Shown here in pieces: positions 35,885-44,417 of a DNA stretch of 64,000 nt. Source of the DNA: Romboutsia ilealis. Lineage in GTDB: Bacteria > Bacillota > Clostridia > Peptostreptococcales > Peptostreptococcaceae. The notes below the pieces were generated by a model that did no database searches, was not told the origin of the DNA, and saw only the letters and a list, made by a program, of their open reading frames with translations. The stretch is taken from NCBI RefSeq assembly GCF_900015215.1, contig NZ_LN555523.1:2174381-2238380 (forward strand). The letters are read 5' to 3'. Numbering within the stretch: the first letter of the stretch is position 1; every line of letters starts with the position of its first letter. The translations under genes and the position numbers were made by a program.

Positions 35885-36802
35885 TTAAAATATATTTAAC
35901 TCTAACTTTTCAGATAAATCTTCTAAAACCTTAATCCCAGCTATACTATTTCCTTTTTTATCAAGTGCTGGTCCATAAACTCCTATACCCATTTTTTCTG
36001 GAACAGAAGCCATTACTCCCCCTCCAACACCAGATTTTGCAGGTATTCCAACCCTTATAGCAAATTCACCTGATGCATCATACATTCCACAAGTAACCAT
36101 GAATGTTTTAATCATTCTAGAAACTTTTTCACTAATCAATCTTTCTTTGCTTTCTATATCTACTCCGTACATTGCAAGATTTATTCCAATTCTTGCTAAA
36201 TCTACGCAATCTATTTCTATAGAGCATTGTTTAAAGTATAAATCTAATATTTCTTCTACATCGCCATTTATAAATCCGTCATTTTTTAATAAATATGCCA
36301 TAGCTCTATTTCTATCTCCAGTTAGCTTTTCTGATTTATAAACTTCGTAGTTTATCCCAATGCTATCATTATTAGCTAATCGTCTAAAGAACTGTAACAT
36401 TCTTTCTTCTTTTTCTTCTAAGCTATTACCTTTTATAAGCGATGTAGTTACTATTGCACCTGCATTTATCATAGGATTCGAAGGTTTTTTTGTATCATTT
36501 GTTTCCAATTTCATTATCGAGTTAAACGGGTCTCCACTTGGTTCCATACCTACCTTAGAAAATACACTTGTCCAATCATTATCCATTAAAGCCATAGCTA
36601 AAACTATAGGCTTAGATATACTTTGTATTGTAAATTTAGTATTGTAATTTCCAGCTGTATATATTTTATTATTATTATCAATTATGCATATACCTAAATC
36701 ACTTCTTTTTGCATTTTTTAATTCTGGTATATAGCTAGCAACCTGACCATAGTTAGTATATTTTTTATTCTCATCTATTACTTGTTTTAATAAGTTATTC
36801 AT
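35885..36802 (-). CDS. glsA: Glutaminase
   Basis: A serine-dependent enzyme of the beta-lactamase fold that converts glutamine to glutamate and ammonia. 305 residues. The catalytic S-x-x-K is visible in IQSISKPIVL, followed by EPSGDPFNSI, NPMINAGAI and a glycine-rich AKSGVGGGVMA block. All match GlsA. The start follows AAGGAGGAAGTA. A roughly 200-bp imperfect palindrome lies upstream (36853-37050). Confidence 0.95.
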   Translation of the reverse strand: MNNLLKQVIDENKKYTNYGQVASYIPELKNAKRSDLGICIIDNNNKIYTAGNYNTKFTIQSISKPIVLAMALMDNDWTSVFSKVGMEPSGDPFNSIMKLETNDTKKPSNPMINAGAIVTTSLIKGNSLEEKEERMLQFFRRLANNDSIGINYEVYKSEKLTGDRNRAMAYLLKNDGFINGDVEEILDLYFKQCSIEIDCVDLARIGINLAMYGVDIESKERLISEKVSRMIKTFMVTCGMYDASGEFAIRVGIPAKSGVGGGVMASVPEKMGIGVYGPALDKKGNSIAGIKVLEDLSEKLELNIF

Positions 36803-36852
36803 TACTTCCTCCTTAGTAAATAATATTTATAAATGTATTATGTAATGTAAAA

Positions 36853-37050
36853 AGGAGCATATCAAAATATATTTATTTATAATAATAAACTCATTGTGCT
36901 AGTTAATTCTAGTCATTAAAAATACTAGATTTTATGATAAAGTATTTTCTTAGCTAAAAAGCTATCTATTATATTTTTAATATATACGATATATTAACTA
37001 GCACAATGTATTAATAAATATAATTATAAATAAATATTCTAATATATCCC
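36853..37050. repeat. Large imperfect palindrome upstream of glsA
   Basis: The arms include a perfect 16-bp inverted pair CATTGTGCTAGTTAAT (36892-36907) and ATTAACTAGCACAATG (36993-37008). They extend outward imperfectly to GGAGCATATC on the left and GATATATCCCTC-like sequence on the right. Smaller nested inverted repeats (CTAGT/ACTAG, TAGCT/AGCTA) fill the centre. No ORF is present. Confidence 0.7.
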
Positions 37051-37061
37051 TCTCTTACTTA

Positions 37062-38729
37062 TTAGTCTACTATCTTACTTCCACCTATAAATTCCCTTAA
37101 TATGGATGTAGAAGGTATATCTGATGTATCTTCTAATTCAATAAAATACTGTAGAAATTTAAGAAGTCTGTTAGCTTCTATATATGCTTCGTCATCACTT
37201 TTTATTTCTTCTAACAATGGTTTAGCATATTTTTTTAATACTGCTAACTCATAAACACATGCTGAGTTAAATATTATATCCGCTTCTTCCTGATATGGAA
37301 ATATATTTATCTTTTCACCTCTTCTTACAGAATCCCAATTCATAATCGTATGTTTAGCACTATATCCTCTAAAGTTATGATCTCTTACCATTCTTCTTAT
37401 AAGCCTTAAATCTGTCGTAGGTATTCTATTATAATCATCTAAGTTTATTTGTGTCAAAGCACTAATATATATTTTAAATTTATCTTCATCCGGTATCGAT
37501 GATGTCAATATTGGATTTAATCCGTGTATACCTTCTAATATTATAGGTTGATTTTCTTTTATTTTTAACTTTTTATAATTTTCTTCTCTTTTCCCTGTTT
37601 TAAAATTAAATTTAGGCAGACTTACTTCTTTTCCATTTAATAAATTTTTTAAATCTGAATTAAATCTTTCTAAATCTATTGCATATATTGATTCAAAATC
37701 ATATTTACCAAATTCATCTAAAGGCGTATCCTCTCTATTTAAAAAGTAATCATCTAATGATATTGTTATAGGAGTTAATCCATTAACCTTAAGATGTATA
37801 CATAATCTATTGGCAAAACTAGTTTTTCCAGATGAAGATGGTGCCGCTATAAGTACAACTCTCTTTTTCTGTTCCTTTATCATGTCTGCTATTTGAGATA
37901 ATTTTTTCTCGTGTAAAGCTTCAACCATTCTTATGACTTCTCCATATTGATTGTTTTCTATTACTTTATTTAGAGTTATAACTTTATCTACATCTATTAC
38001 CTTAGCCCATTCTTCCGCTTCTCTATAAATATCTGCAAGCTTTGGTTGCGGTACATATTTTATAACTTTTGTTTTATCAAATTCACTCGGACCTAATAAT
38101 ATTACTCCATTTTTATACTGTTTTAAATCAAAAGTTTTTATATATCCTGTTGAAGGTAGCATATGCCCATAAAAATGATTGATATAATTATTACATTTAT
38201 ATATTTTTACATCGTCATATTCTTTATATCTTAATAACTCAGCTTTTTCATACATCCCATGATCTTCAAATATTTTAATCGCATTTGACTTAGTTGTAGA
38301 TATCTTTTCTATTTTATAATTTTTATCTATTATATCTTGCATCTTGTTTTTAATATTTTCAATGTCAAAATTTTGAAGTTTTGTATCTTTATGAACTTCA
38401 CAATAAAGTCCCTTTGATAAAGAATGCTCAATCGTAACTCTAGCTTTATTAAATAATTCATTACAAGCCATTATAAATATAAAAGACATTGTCCTAGCAT
38501 ATACTCTTGAACCATCTGCATTTGTTGTATCTAAAAATTTTATATTACAATCTTCTTTTACTTCATAACTTAATTCTCTTAATTTGTTGTTTATATTTGC
38601 AAGTGTTATATATCCCTTAAATTTACTATCGATATCTTTTACTATATTTTCTAAAACTATGCCTGAAGAACCATCTTCTAAATAATACTCTCTTTCTTCG
38701 TTATTAACACATATGTTTATACTACTCAT
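37062..38729 (-). CDS. Uridine kinase/PRK-family protein with TGS/ThrRS-like N-terminus
   Basis: 555 residues. The N-terminal 65 residues look like a TGS domain. The next part (to about 200) resembles the second domain of threonyl-tRNA synthetase. The C-terminal half is a P-loop kinase: VVLIAAPSSSGKTSFANRL (Walker A near residue 295), ITISLDDYFLNREDTP and IILEGIHGLNP. Family members are called uridine kinase-like or nucleoside kinase. The substrate is unproven. Last gene of the 37-43 kb cluster, 42 bp after the TIM-barrel gene. Confidence 0.82.
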   Translation of the reverse strand: MSSINICVNNEEREYYLEDGSSGIVLENIVKDIDSKFKGYITLANINNKLRELSYEVKEDCNIKFLDTTNADGSRVYARTMSFIFIMACNELFNKARVTIEHSLSKGLYCEVHKDTKLQNFDIENIKNKMQDIIDKNYKIEKISTTKSNAIKIFEDHGMYEKAELLRYKEYDDVKIYKCNNYINHFYGHMLPSTGYIKTFDLKQYKNGVILLGPSEFDKTKVIKYVPQPKLADIYREAEEWAKVIDVDKVITLNKVIENNQYGEVIRMVEALHEKKLSQIADMIKEQKKRVVLIAAPSSSGKTSFANRLCIHLKVNGLTPITISLDDYFLNREDTPLDEFGKYDFESIYAIDLERFNSDLKNLLNGKEVSLPKFNFKTGKREENYKKLKIKENQPIILEGIHGLNPILTSSIPDEDKFKIYISALTQINLDDYNRIPTTDLRLIRRMVRDHNFRGYSAKHTIMNWDSVRRGEKINIFPYQEEADIIFNSACVYELAVLKKYAKPLLEEIKSDDEAYIEANRLLKFLQYFIELEDTSDIPSTSILREFIGGSKIVD

Positions 38730-38771
38730 AATATATACTCCCTTCTTTCAATATAGTAAAAAAGGAGTATA

Positions 38772-39533
38772 TCATACCCCTTTTTTTATTCTATCTAATA
38801 TATCTATAGTCTCTTTAATCTGATTATGATTAATTTCTAATATTAAGTACTTTACATTAACACTTAATAATCTCTTGATTTCATTTTCTTGCAAAATACC
38901 TCTTCCTATACCTAAATGGCTATCATCTATACCATTATTGTCACTTAAATGAATTATTTCTAATCTATCATTTAAATTGCTGATATAGTCACTGCTATTT
39001 ATTAAATTATGACCTGTGTCATAGCAAAAACACAAATTTCCATTTTCAATTTTATTAAATATATATTCAAAATCATCATATATATATCCAATATTTGAAA
39101 AATCTCCACTCTTAGAATAAGTATTCTCTATAGATACTCTTTTATTACTCTTTTTTAATAAATCTTCAAAAAATGAAACACTGTTGTCTAAGTATTTTTT
39201 TCTATTTTTATATAGTCTTTCAGATAGTACATAACCTAAATGCATATTAAAATATACTATATTTAAATCTTTTAGTTGGTTTTCCATGCTATTTATGAAA
39301 TCTATCCATGAATTTCTTATATATTTTATATTCTCACAAGAATTAAGTTCCATTGGAAGATGTATTCCTAATGATAAATTTAATTTCTCAAACTCATTTT
39401 TATATTTATGTAACTTAATACATTCATCTAAATTATCTAAACCTACTTCTATATGGTTAATTCTATCAACTTCTCTACAAAGTTCTAATGCTTTATCTAA
39501 ATTAAATAAAAGAGCAGATATACCTAATCTCAT
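38772..39533 (-). CDS. Xylose-isomerase-like TIM barrel protein
   Basis: 253 residues. The sequence has the AP_endonuc_2/sugar phosphate isomerase pattern: IEVGLDNLDECIKL, LGIHLPMELNS, VSIENTYSK with a Glu metal ligand, FCYDTGHNLINSSDY and IIHLSDNNGIDDSH. Metal ligands Glu, Asp-x-x-His and His-x-Ser-Asp are therefore kept. Members include epimerases and isomerases, so the substrate is unknown. It starts 8 bp after lepB. Confidence 0.75.
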   Translation of the reverse strand: MRLGISALLFNLDKALELCREVDRINHIEVGLDNLDECIKLHKYKNEFEKLNLSLGIHLPMELNSCENIKYIRNSWIDFINSMENQLKDLNIVYFNMHLGYVLSERLYKNRKKYLDNSVSFFEDLLKKSNKRVSIENTYSKSGDFSNIGYIYDDFEYIFNKIENGNLCFCYDTGHNLINSSDYISNLNDRLEIIHLSDNNGIDDSHLGIGRGILQENEIKRLLSVNVKYLILEINHNQIKETIDILDRIKKGV

Positions 39534-39541
39534 ATACTTAC

Positions 39542-40075
39542 CTAACTTACAATACCTATTTTATTAAATGGGAATAATCTTATCATAACTTTCCCCATTA
39601 TATCTTTTTCATCAACTAGTCCAACACTTTCATATCTACTATCTAAACTTTTTTCTCTATTATCTCCCATAGCAAATACTTTACCTTCTGGAACTACCAT
39701 ATCTATATCTCCGCTAGTATAATTTTCATGTATATATGGCTCATCTAAAAGTTTATCATTTACATATACTTTAGAATCTTCTATCTTTATATGTTGTCCT
39801 TCTGTCGCTATAACCCTTTTAACTAAATCTTTTGGTTTTCCATCATCTTGCAGAAGATTAGTTTTAAATACTATTATATCGCCATCTTTTGGTTCTCCTA
39901 TTTTATAAGACATTCTATTTATTATTAAATAATCATTTTCGACTAATGTTGGATACATAGATTCCCCTCTAACTAAAGTAGGTCTTATAAATTGAGTTAT
40001 TATAAAAGCAAATACTAATGCTGTAGCTATTACTTTTATCCACTCAATTAACTCCTTCTTAAACTTTTCACTCAC
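39542..40075 (-). CDS. lepB: Signal peptidase I
   Basis: A membrane serine protease that removes signal peptides on the outer face. 177 residues: one N-terminal membrane helix (about 12-30), the catalytic Ser39 in RGESMYPTL, the Lys86 general base in DLVKRVIATEG, and the GDNREKSLDSR block near 137. Gram-positive size with a single helix. The GTG start follows AGGAGATGGTGTGA. It lies 21 bp after the HEPN gene, so they are probably co-transcribed. Confidence 0.94.
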   Translation of the reverse strand: MSEKFKKELIEWIKVIATALVFAFIITQFIRPTLVRGESMYPTLVENDYLIINRMSYKIGEPKDGDIIVFKTNLLQDDGKPKDLVKRVIATEGQHIKIEDSKVYVNDKLLDEPYIHENYTSGDIDMVVPEGKVFAMGDNREKSLDSRYESVGLVDEKDIMGKVMIRLFPFNKIGIVS

Positions 40076-40096
40076 TCACACCATCTCCTTATAAAA

Positions 40097-40897
40097 TTAA
40101 TGATTTTCATGGCTTCCTATCATATGGATAGCCATCTCATTAATATCATCATATTTATTTGAACTAATACCTAAGTCCAAAAGCTCACATGCTTTAACTA
40201 AATCTCTCATAACTTCCATTGGACTTCCATAAATCTCTTCAATTTTCTCTTTACTTATACCCTTAAAACCATGCCCTACAGGACTTTCATTTCTAAGCCT
40301 TATCAAGCTTTCCAACCTATCGTTATTTAGTATTTCTAATACCTTTTCCATTCTTTTAGTTTTCTTTATATGTCTATTTATGTACTGAGTTACCCCTTTA
40401 ATTAGATTCCCACTATAAATATTATACTTCTTTTTTAATGTATATAGTATATTTTTCTTTGATACCATATATCCATGCATTGATACTTTATAGTTTTTAG
40501 ATTCTTTAGTACTCACAAATATATACTTAAATAATGCTTCTTTTAACCTATAAAGTCTGCCTATAAAATCTATATATTCTTCATTTACAATTTGAATTTT
40601 TATATTCTCAATTAATTCAGATAATATATCTTCTGGTTCCCCCTGTTCTAAATTATTTAAATTAGTTATCAATTTTTTTATTTCGCTTCTAGTTAGCATC
40701 TGGCTACTCATCTTTTCTATCGATTCTAAAGCCCTTTTAAATTCAAAGTTAACAGAATATTGACATGATTCGATTAAAAAATACAAATCTCCATCTATAA
40801 TTCCAGCCTCTTCTAATATATCTAATACTGCATCATAATCATATCTTTGTAAAAATTTTGATATAGCATACTCTTGATTTTCACTTAAAATCTCCAT
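40097..40897 (-). CDS. HEPN-motif protein resembling the Csm6 nuclease domain, no CARF
   Basis: 266 residues, mostly helical, with no signal or membrane segment. Near the C-terminus, LIRLRNESPVGHGFKGIS carries R202-N203 and H209, an R-x6-H motif identical in spacing to the HEPN ribonuclease site of Csm6 (RN-x5-H). The upstream helices, such as FLQRYDYDAVLDILEEAG and FIGRLYRLKEALFKYIF, also resemble the helical part that precedes HEPN in Csm6. A CARF domain for cyclic oligoadenylate is absent, and there is no CRISPR array or cas gene here. The gene sits between the RsmF-type and lepB genes in a co-directional cluster. Start after GGAGGTATGTT. Inference: an RNase or RNase-derived protein of unknown trigger. 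Confidence 0.6.
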   Translation of the reverse strand: MEILSENQEYAISKFLQRYDYDAVLDILEEAGIIDGDLYFLIESCQYSVNFEFKRALESIEKMSSQMLTRSEIKKLITNLNNLEQGEPEDILSELIENIKIQIVNEEYIDFIGRLYRLKEALFKYIFVSTKESKNYKVSMHGYMVSKKNILYTLKKKYNIYSGNLIKGVTQYINRHIKKTKRMEKVLEILNNDRLESLIRLRNESPVGHGFKGISKEKIEEIYGSPMEVMRDLVKACELLDLGISSNKYDDINEMAIHMIGSHENH

Positions 40898-40964
40898 AAC
40901 ATACCTCCATAAAATAGTTTTATATTTTATTATTGAACTATATTGGAGATTTTATTAAATAATT

Positions 40965-42263
40965 TTAGTAATTTATCCTTAATCCTTTCGGATAATGATT
41001 TTTTAAAATGCCATTAGATTCTTTTCCCCATCCAAGACCTATACCTTCTACACAAACTAAAACCCATCCTCTGCTTTTTCCTGTTTCTATAGTGTTTCCT
41101 CTTAAATAGTCTAAGATTTTATCATCTTGTACACTAAAGTTTTCTACATTTTTTACATCTTCCATCTTCAGATAATGAGCTAATGCATGAGATGGCTCGA
41201 ATCTATTTTTCTTTAGCATACCTAAATGCAGTCCATATCTTAATACTTTTAACTTTTTAGTATCTGGGTGTTCTTCAGGTAGTAAATATAAATTTTCTCC
41301 TCTTATATCAAACCTACTTTCTATAGATATATTTAAGAATTTCTTTTCAAACTCTCTATAATCCTTTACTTCTTTATCATTATTCTTTATTTTTATATAT
41401 TTTACATTACAATCTTCATTTTCTAATTTTTGAATTTTAGCAACAAAATGACCTTCTCCGCTTGCTTTATGAGGCCATATTCTTTGCATTTCAATTAATT
41501 TAGCATCTTCATGTTCAGATATAAACTCAATTATCACATCTTCATTCTCTTCTTTTGCAAATGTACAAGTAGAATATACTAATATTCCACCATTTTTTAA
41601 CATATCATATCCATCTCTTATAATATCTTTTTGTATACTTTGACACTCTAGAACTTTAGCATAACTCCAATCAGTTATAGCAACCTCATCTTTTCTAAAC
41701 ATACCTTGTCCTGAACAAGGTGCATCAATTACTACCTTATCAAAATATCCTGTAAATACCTTTCTCAAATTATTAGAGTCAGTATTTGTTATTATACAAT
41801 TTTTAGCTCCAAATCTCTCTAAATTTTCTCCTAATGCTCTTATTCTAGTAGGATTTATTTCATTTGATACTAATAATCCTGTATCATTTAGCTTTGATAA
41901 TATATATGTAGATTTTCCTCCTGGAGCAGCACACATATCAAGAATCTTATCTCCTTCTTTTATATCAAGATGAGGAACTACACTCATTGCAGATGGTTCC
42001 TGCAAATAATATGCACCTGCTTCATGTAATGGACTTTTACCTGGTCTATCTATCTCCTCGTTATAATAAAATCCTTCATCCGCCCAAGGTATAGGCTTTA
42101 AACTATATAAATTTAAATTTAATAATTTCTCTTTATTTATTTTTAAAGTATTAACTCTTAATCCTGTTGTTTTCGGTTCATCATAACTTTTTATAAAATC
42201 ATCATATTCATCCATAAGAAGTTCTTTCATATCATCTAAAAATCTTTGTGGTAGTTCTTTCAA
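40965..42263 (-). CDS. RsmF/RsmB-type rRNA cytosine-C5 methyltransferase
   Basis: 432 residues of the NOL1/NOP2/Sun family. SAM site: ILDMCAAPGGKSTYILSKL near residue 108. Catalytic cysteines: APCSGQGMFR and YSTCTFAKEEN. A C-terminal PUA-like domain (about 300-430) makes it RsmF-like rather than RsmB-like, since there is no NusB-type N-terminus. It makes m5C in 16S rRNA; the exact position is not readable. The start is TTG, with AAAGGACGAT upstream, 2 bp after the PrsW-like gene. Confidence 0.88.
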   Translation of the reverse strand: MKELPQRFLDDMKELLMDEYDDFIKSYDEPKTTGLRVNTLKINKEKLLNLNLYSLKPIPWADEGFYYNEEIDRPGKSPLHEAGAYYLQEPSAMSVVPHLDIKEGDKILDMCAAPGGKSTYILSKLNDTGLLVSNEINPTRIRALGENLERFGAKNCIITNTDSNNLRKVFTGYFDKVVIDAPCSGQGMFRKDEVAITDWSYAKVLECQSIQKDIIRDGYDMLKNGGILVYSTCTFAKEENEDVIIEFISEHEDAKLIEMQRIWPHKASGEGHFVAKIQKLENEDCNVKYIKIKNNDKEVKDYREFEKKFLNISIESRFDIRGENLYLLPEEHPDTKKLKVLRYGLHLGMLKKNRFEPSHALAHYLKMEDVKNVENFSVQDDKILDYLRGNTIETGKSRGWVLVCVEGIGLGWGKESNGILKNHYPKGLRINY

Positions 42264-42265
42264 TT

Positions 42266-42997
42266 CTAATCGTCCTTTCTTTTTTTATGCATAATAACTT
42301 TATGTCTTTTTAAAAATTTCTTTCTAGAATTATTGGTATATTCATCTAATTTATCTAAACTAATTTTCCATAAATATACTATATAAGCTATAAATACTAT
42401 AATAGACCATCTATATTGTATCATCAATATAAAATCAAAAACTCCGTGTAATAAAACAGGCAATATTATAGATACTATTAAGTATTTTCTTTTTTTAGCT
42501 TTAGAACTAGTGAATCTATATTTTGAAATATAATATCCCATAATTACAGCAAACATCATATGTGCAGGAACTGATATTATCGATCTTATGACTCCCACCT
42601 CAAAAGCTGATGTTGGATCCTCAAATAGTATATATATTATATTTTCAACAGTTGCAAATCCTAAGGATAAAAATACTGAATATATAATTCCATCTAACCT
42701 TTCATTAAAGTTTTTTTCTTTTAGTAAGTTCGGTATAAGAACTAAAGCTTTTAATCCTTCTTCAACTAGTCCCGCAACTATAAAAGACATATAGAAGATA
42801 TAAGTTTTTCCTATAAATATATTTATTTTTATAAGTGTTTCTTCTGTATAAATTGCTAGTATACTTACTAAAATACCAATTATAAAAAACTTACTTAATA
42901 TACATATGGGCTCCTTATCATATTTATCTTTTAAATATATCCATAATATAATTGTTACAACTGGTGCTATAGCCAGTATTAATAGATCTAATTTCAT
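42266..42997 (-). CDS. PrsW-family intramembrane metalloprotease
   Basis: 243 residues with about seven hydrophobic segments. The PrsW motifs are present: EEGLKAL (Glu79, Glu80), SLGFATVENIIYI, PAHMMFAVIMGYY and PVLLHGVFDFIL, the last two with candidate zinc histidines. PrsW cleaves the anti-sigma factor RsiW in Bacillus and RsiT in C. difficile. No sigma/anti-sigma pair is adjacent here, so the substrate is unknown. First gene of the cluster down to 37062. The start follows GAGAGGATTAATTT. Confidence 0.85.
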   Translation of the reverse strand: MKLDLLILAIAPVVTIILWIYLKDKYDKEPICILSKFFIIGILVSILAIYTEETLIKINIFIGKTYIFYMSFIVAGLVEEGLKALVLIPNLLKEKNFNERLDGIIYSVFLSLGFATVENIIYILFEDPTSAFEVGVIRSIISVPAHMMFAVIMGYYISKYRFTSSKAKKRKYLIVSIILPVLLHGVFDFILMIQYRWSIIVFIAYIVYLWKISLDKLDEYTNNSRKKFLKRHKVIMHKKRKDD

Positions 42998-43115
42998 AAA
43001 TTAATCCTCTCTTTATATTTTATAAATATATTATTTCCATTTAGCTTAACAAAATAATAACTATCTTCATAGTATGAATATAGAAAAGTATTATTTAATA
43101 TGAAGAGGTGATTAT

Positions 43116-44387
43116 ATGCAAGATGGTTTCCTAACAGTTAGTGTTATTGATAGTTCAACTAATAGGCCTATAGAAAATGCAACTGTAAATATTTATAAAA
43201 ATCCTGAATCCGGGGAGAGACAAACTCAAATATATCAAAATTTAAAGACTGATAACTCTGGTCAAGTTACTGGTCTTACATTAGATGCACCTGACATCCA
43301 ATATTCTCAGCAACCATCAGATGTTAGACCTTATAGTCAATATACTGTAGAAGTAATTTCAGATGGATATGAAACAGCCATTATTGATGGAACTCAAGTA
43401 TTCCCTACTGTAGAGGCTAGACAAAACGTACCTCTAAACTCTCAATCACGACGCAGACACTTCTATTATAGACAAAATGAAAATGTTTATGATATAGGAG
43501 ATAATACTCTGTACGGAACATATCCTCCTAAAATACCAGAAAGTGATTTAAAACCATTACCAGCACCAACAGGGTTTGTAGTCTTAGACAATCCAGTTAT
43601 TCCCGAATTTGTAGTTGTTCATGATGGATTACCTAATGATAATTCTGCGCAAAATTACTGGATTCCATTTAAAGATTATATAAAAAATGTAGCTTCATCT
43701 GAGATATATTCTACTTGGCCAGAACAAACTATATATGCAAATGTAATAGCCATAATATCATTTACTCTAAATAGAGTTTTTACAGAATGGTATAGAAGTA
43801 AGGGACTTAATTTTACAATAACATCATCTACTGCATACGATCATAAGTTTATAAACAATAGAAATTTCTTTGATACTATAGGTGTTGTTGTAGACAATAT
43901 ATTTAATACATTTATAAAAAGACCTCCTTCAGCTAGACAGCCTCTTTTAGCTCAATACTGTGATGGCAAAAAATCTCAATGTCCTAATCAAATGACTCAA
44001 TGGGGAAGTAAGGATTTAGGAGATCAAGGAATGGACTATGAAAGCATTTTAAAATATTTTTATGGTGATGAAATAGTATTTGAAGAAGCACCTATTGTAA
44101 GTGGTGTACCTGTATCCTTCCCTGGAGATACATTACAGGTTGGATCTAGCGGAAAATATGTTAGAACTATACAAAACCAATTAAACGCAATATCAAAATC
44201 TTACCCTGCTATTCCAAAAATAAAAGAAGATGGTATTTATGGAAATAGCACTGCCGAAGCAGTTAGTACCTTCCAAGGAATCTTCGGTCTTCCAAAATCA
44301 GGAATTGTAGATTTTAAAACTTGGTATGAAATTTCTAGAGTTTATGTTGCTGTTACTAAAATAGCTTCTTTAAATCCAACAATCTAA
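43116..44387 (+). CDS. sleC: Spore cortex-lytic enzyme SleC (zymogen)
   Basis: The cortex hydrolase of germinating clostridial spores, stored as a zymogen and activated by Csp proteases. 423 residues, close to the known ~424-438. The pre/pro part opens MQDGFLTVSVIDSSTNRPIE and carries NVPLNSQSRRRHFYYRQ just before the expected processing area. The SpoIID-like catalytic domain follows (IISFTLNRVFTEWYRSKG, AQYCDGKKSQCPNQMTQWGS). A C-terminal peptidoglycan-binding domain (about 345-415) has YVRTIQNQLNAISK and EDGIYGNSTAEAVSTFQ. No csp gene lies in the window. Single gene, start after GAAGAGGTGATTAT, closed by a terminator. Confidence 0.93.
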   Translation: MQDGFLTVSVIDSSTNRPIENATVNIYKNPESGERQTQIYQNLKTDNSGQVTGLTLDAPDIQYSQQPSDVRPYSQYTVEVISDGYETAIIDGTQVFPTVEARQNVPLNSQSRRRHFYYRQNENVYDIGDNTLYGTYPPKIPESDLKPLPAPTGFVVLDNPVIPEFVVVHDGLPNDNSAQNYWIPFKDYIKNVASSEIYSTWPEQTIYANVIAIISFTLNRVFTEWYRSKGLNFTITSSTAYDHKFINNRNFFDTIGVVVDNIFNTFIKRPPSARQPLLAQYCDGKKSQCPNQMTQWGSKDLGDQGMDYESILKYFYGDEIVFEEAPIVSGVPVSFPGDTLQVGSSGKYVRTIQNQLNAISKSYPAIPKIKEDGIYGNSTAEAVSTFQGIFGLPKSGIVDFKTWYEISRVYVAVTKIASLNPTI

Positions 44388-44389
44388 TA

Positions 44390-44417
44390 TAAAAGACCAC
44401 ATAAGTGTGGTCTTTTA
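44390..44417. terminator. Bidirectional terminator after sleC
   Basis: A 12-bp perfect stem TAAAAGACCACA/TGTGGTCTTTTA with a 4-nt loop, between convergent genes. Confidence 0.9.

Noticed and set aside
40097..40897. HEPN-MNT toxin-antitoxin reading of the HEPN gene
   Set aside because: No MNT (nucleotidyltransferase) partner is adjacent; neighbours are rsmF-type and lepB, and the RN-x5-H spacing suits Csm6 better.
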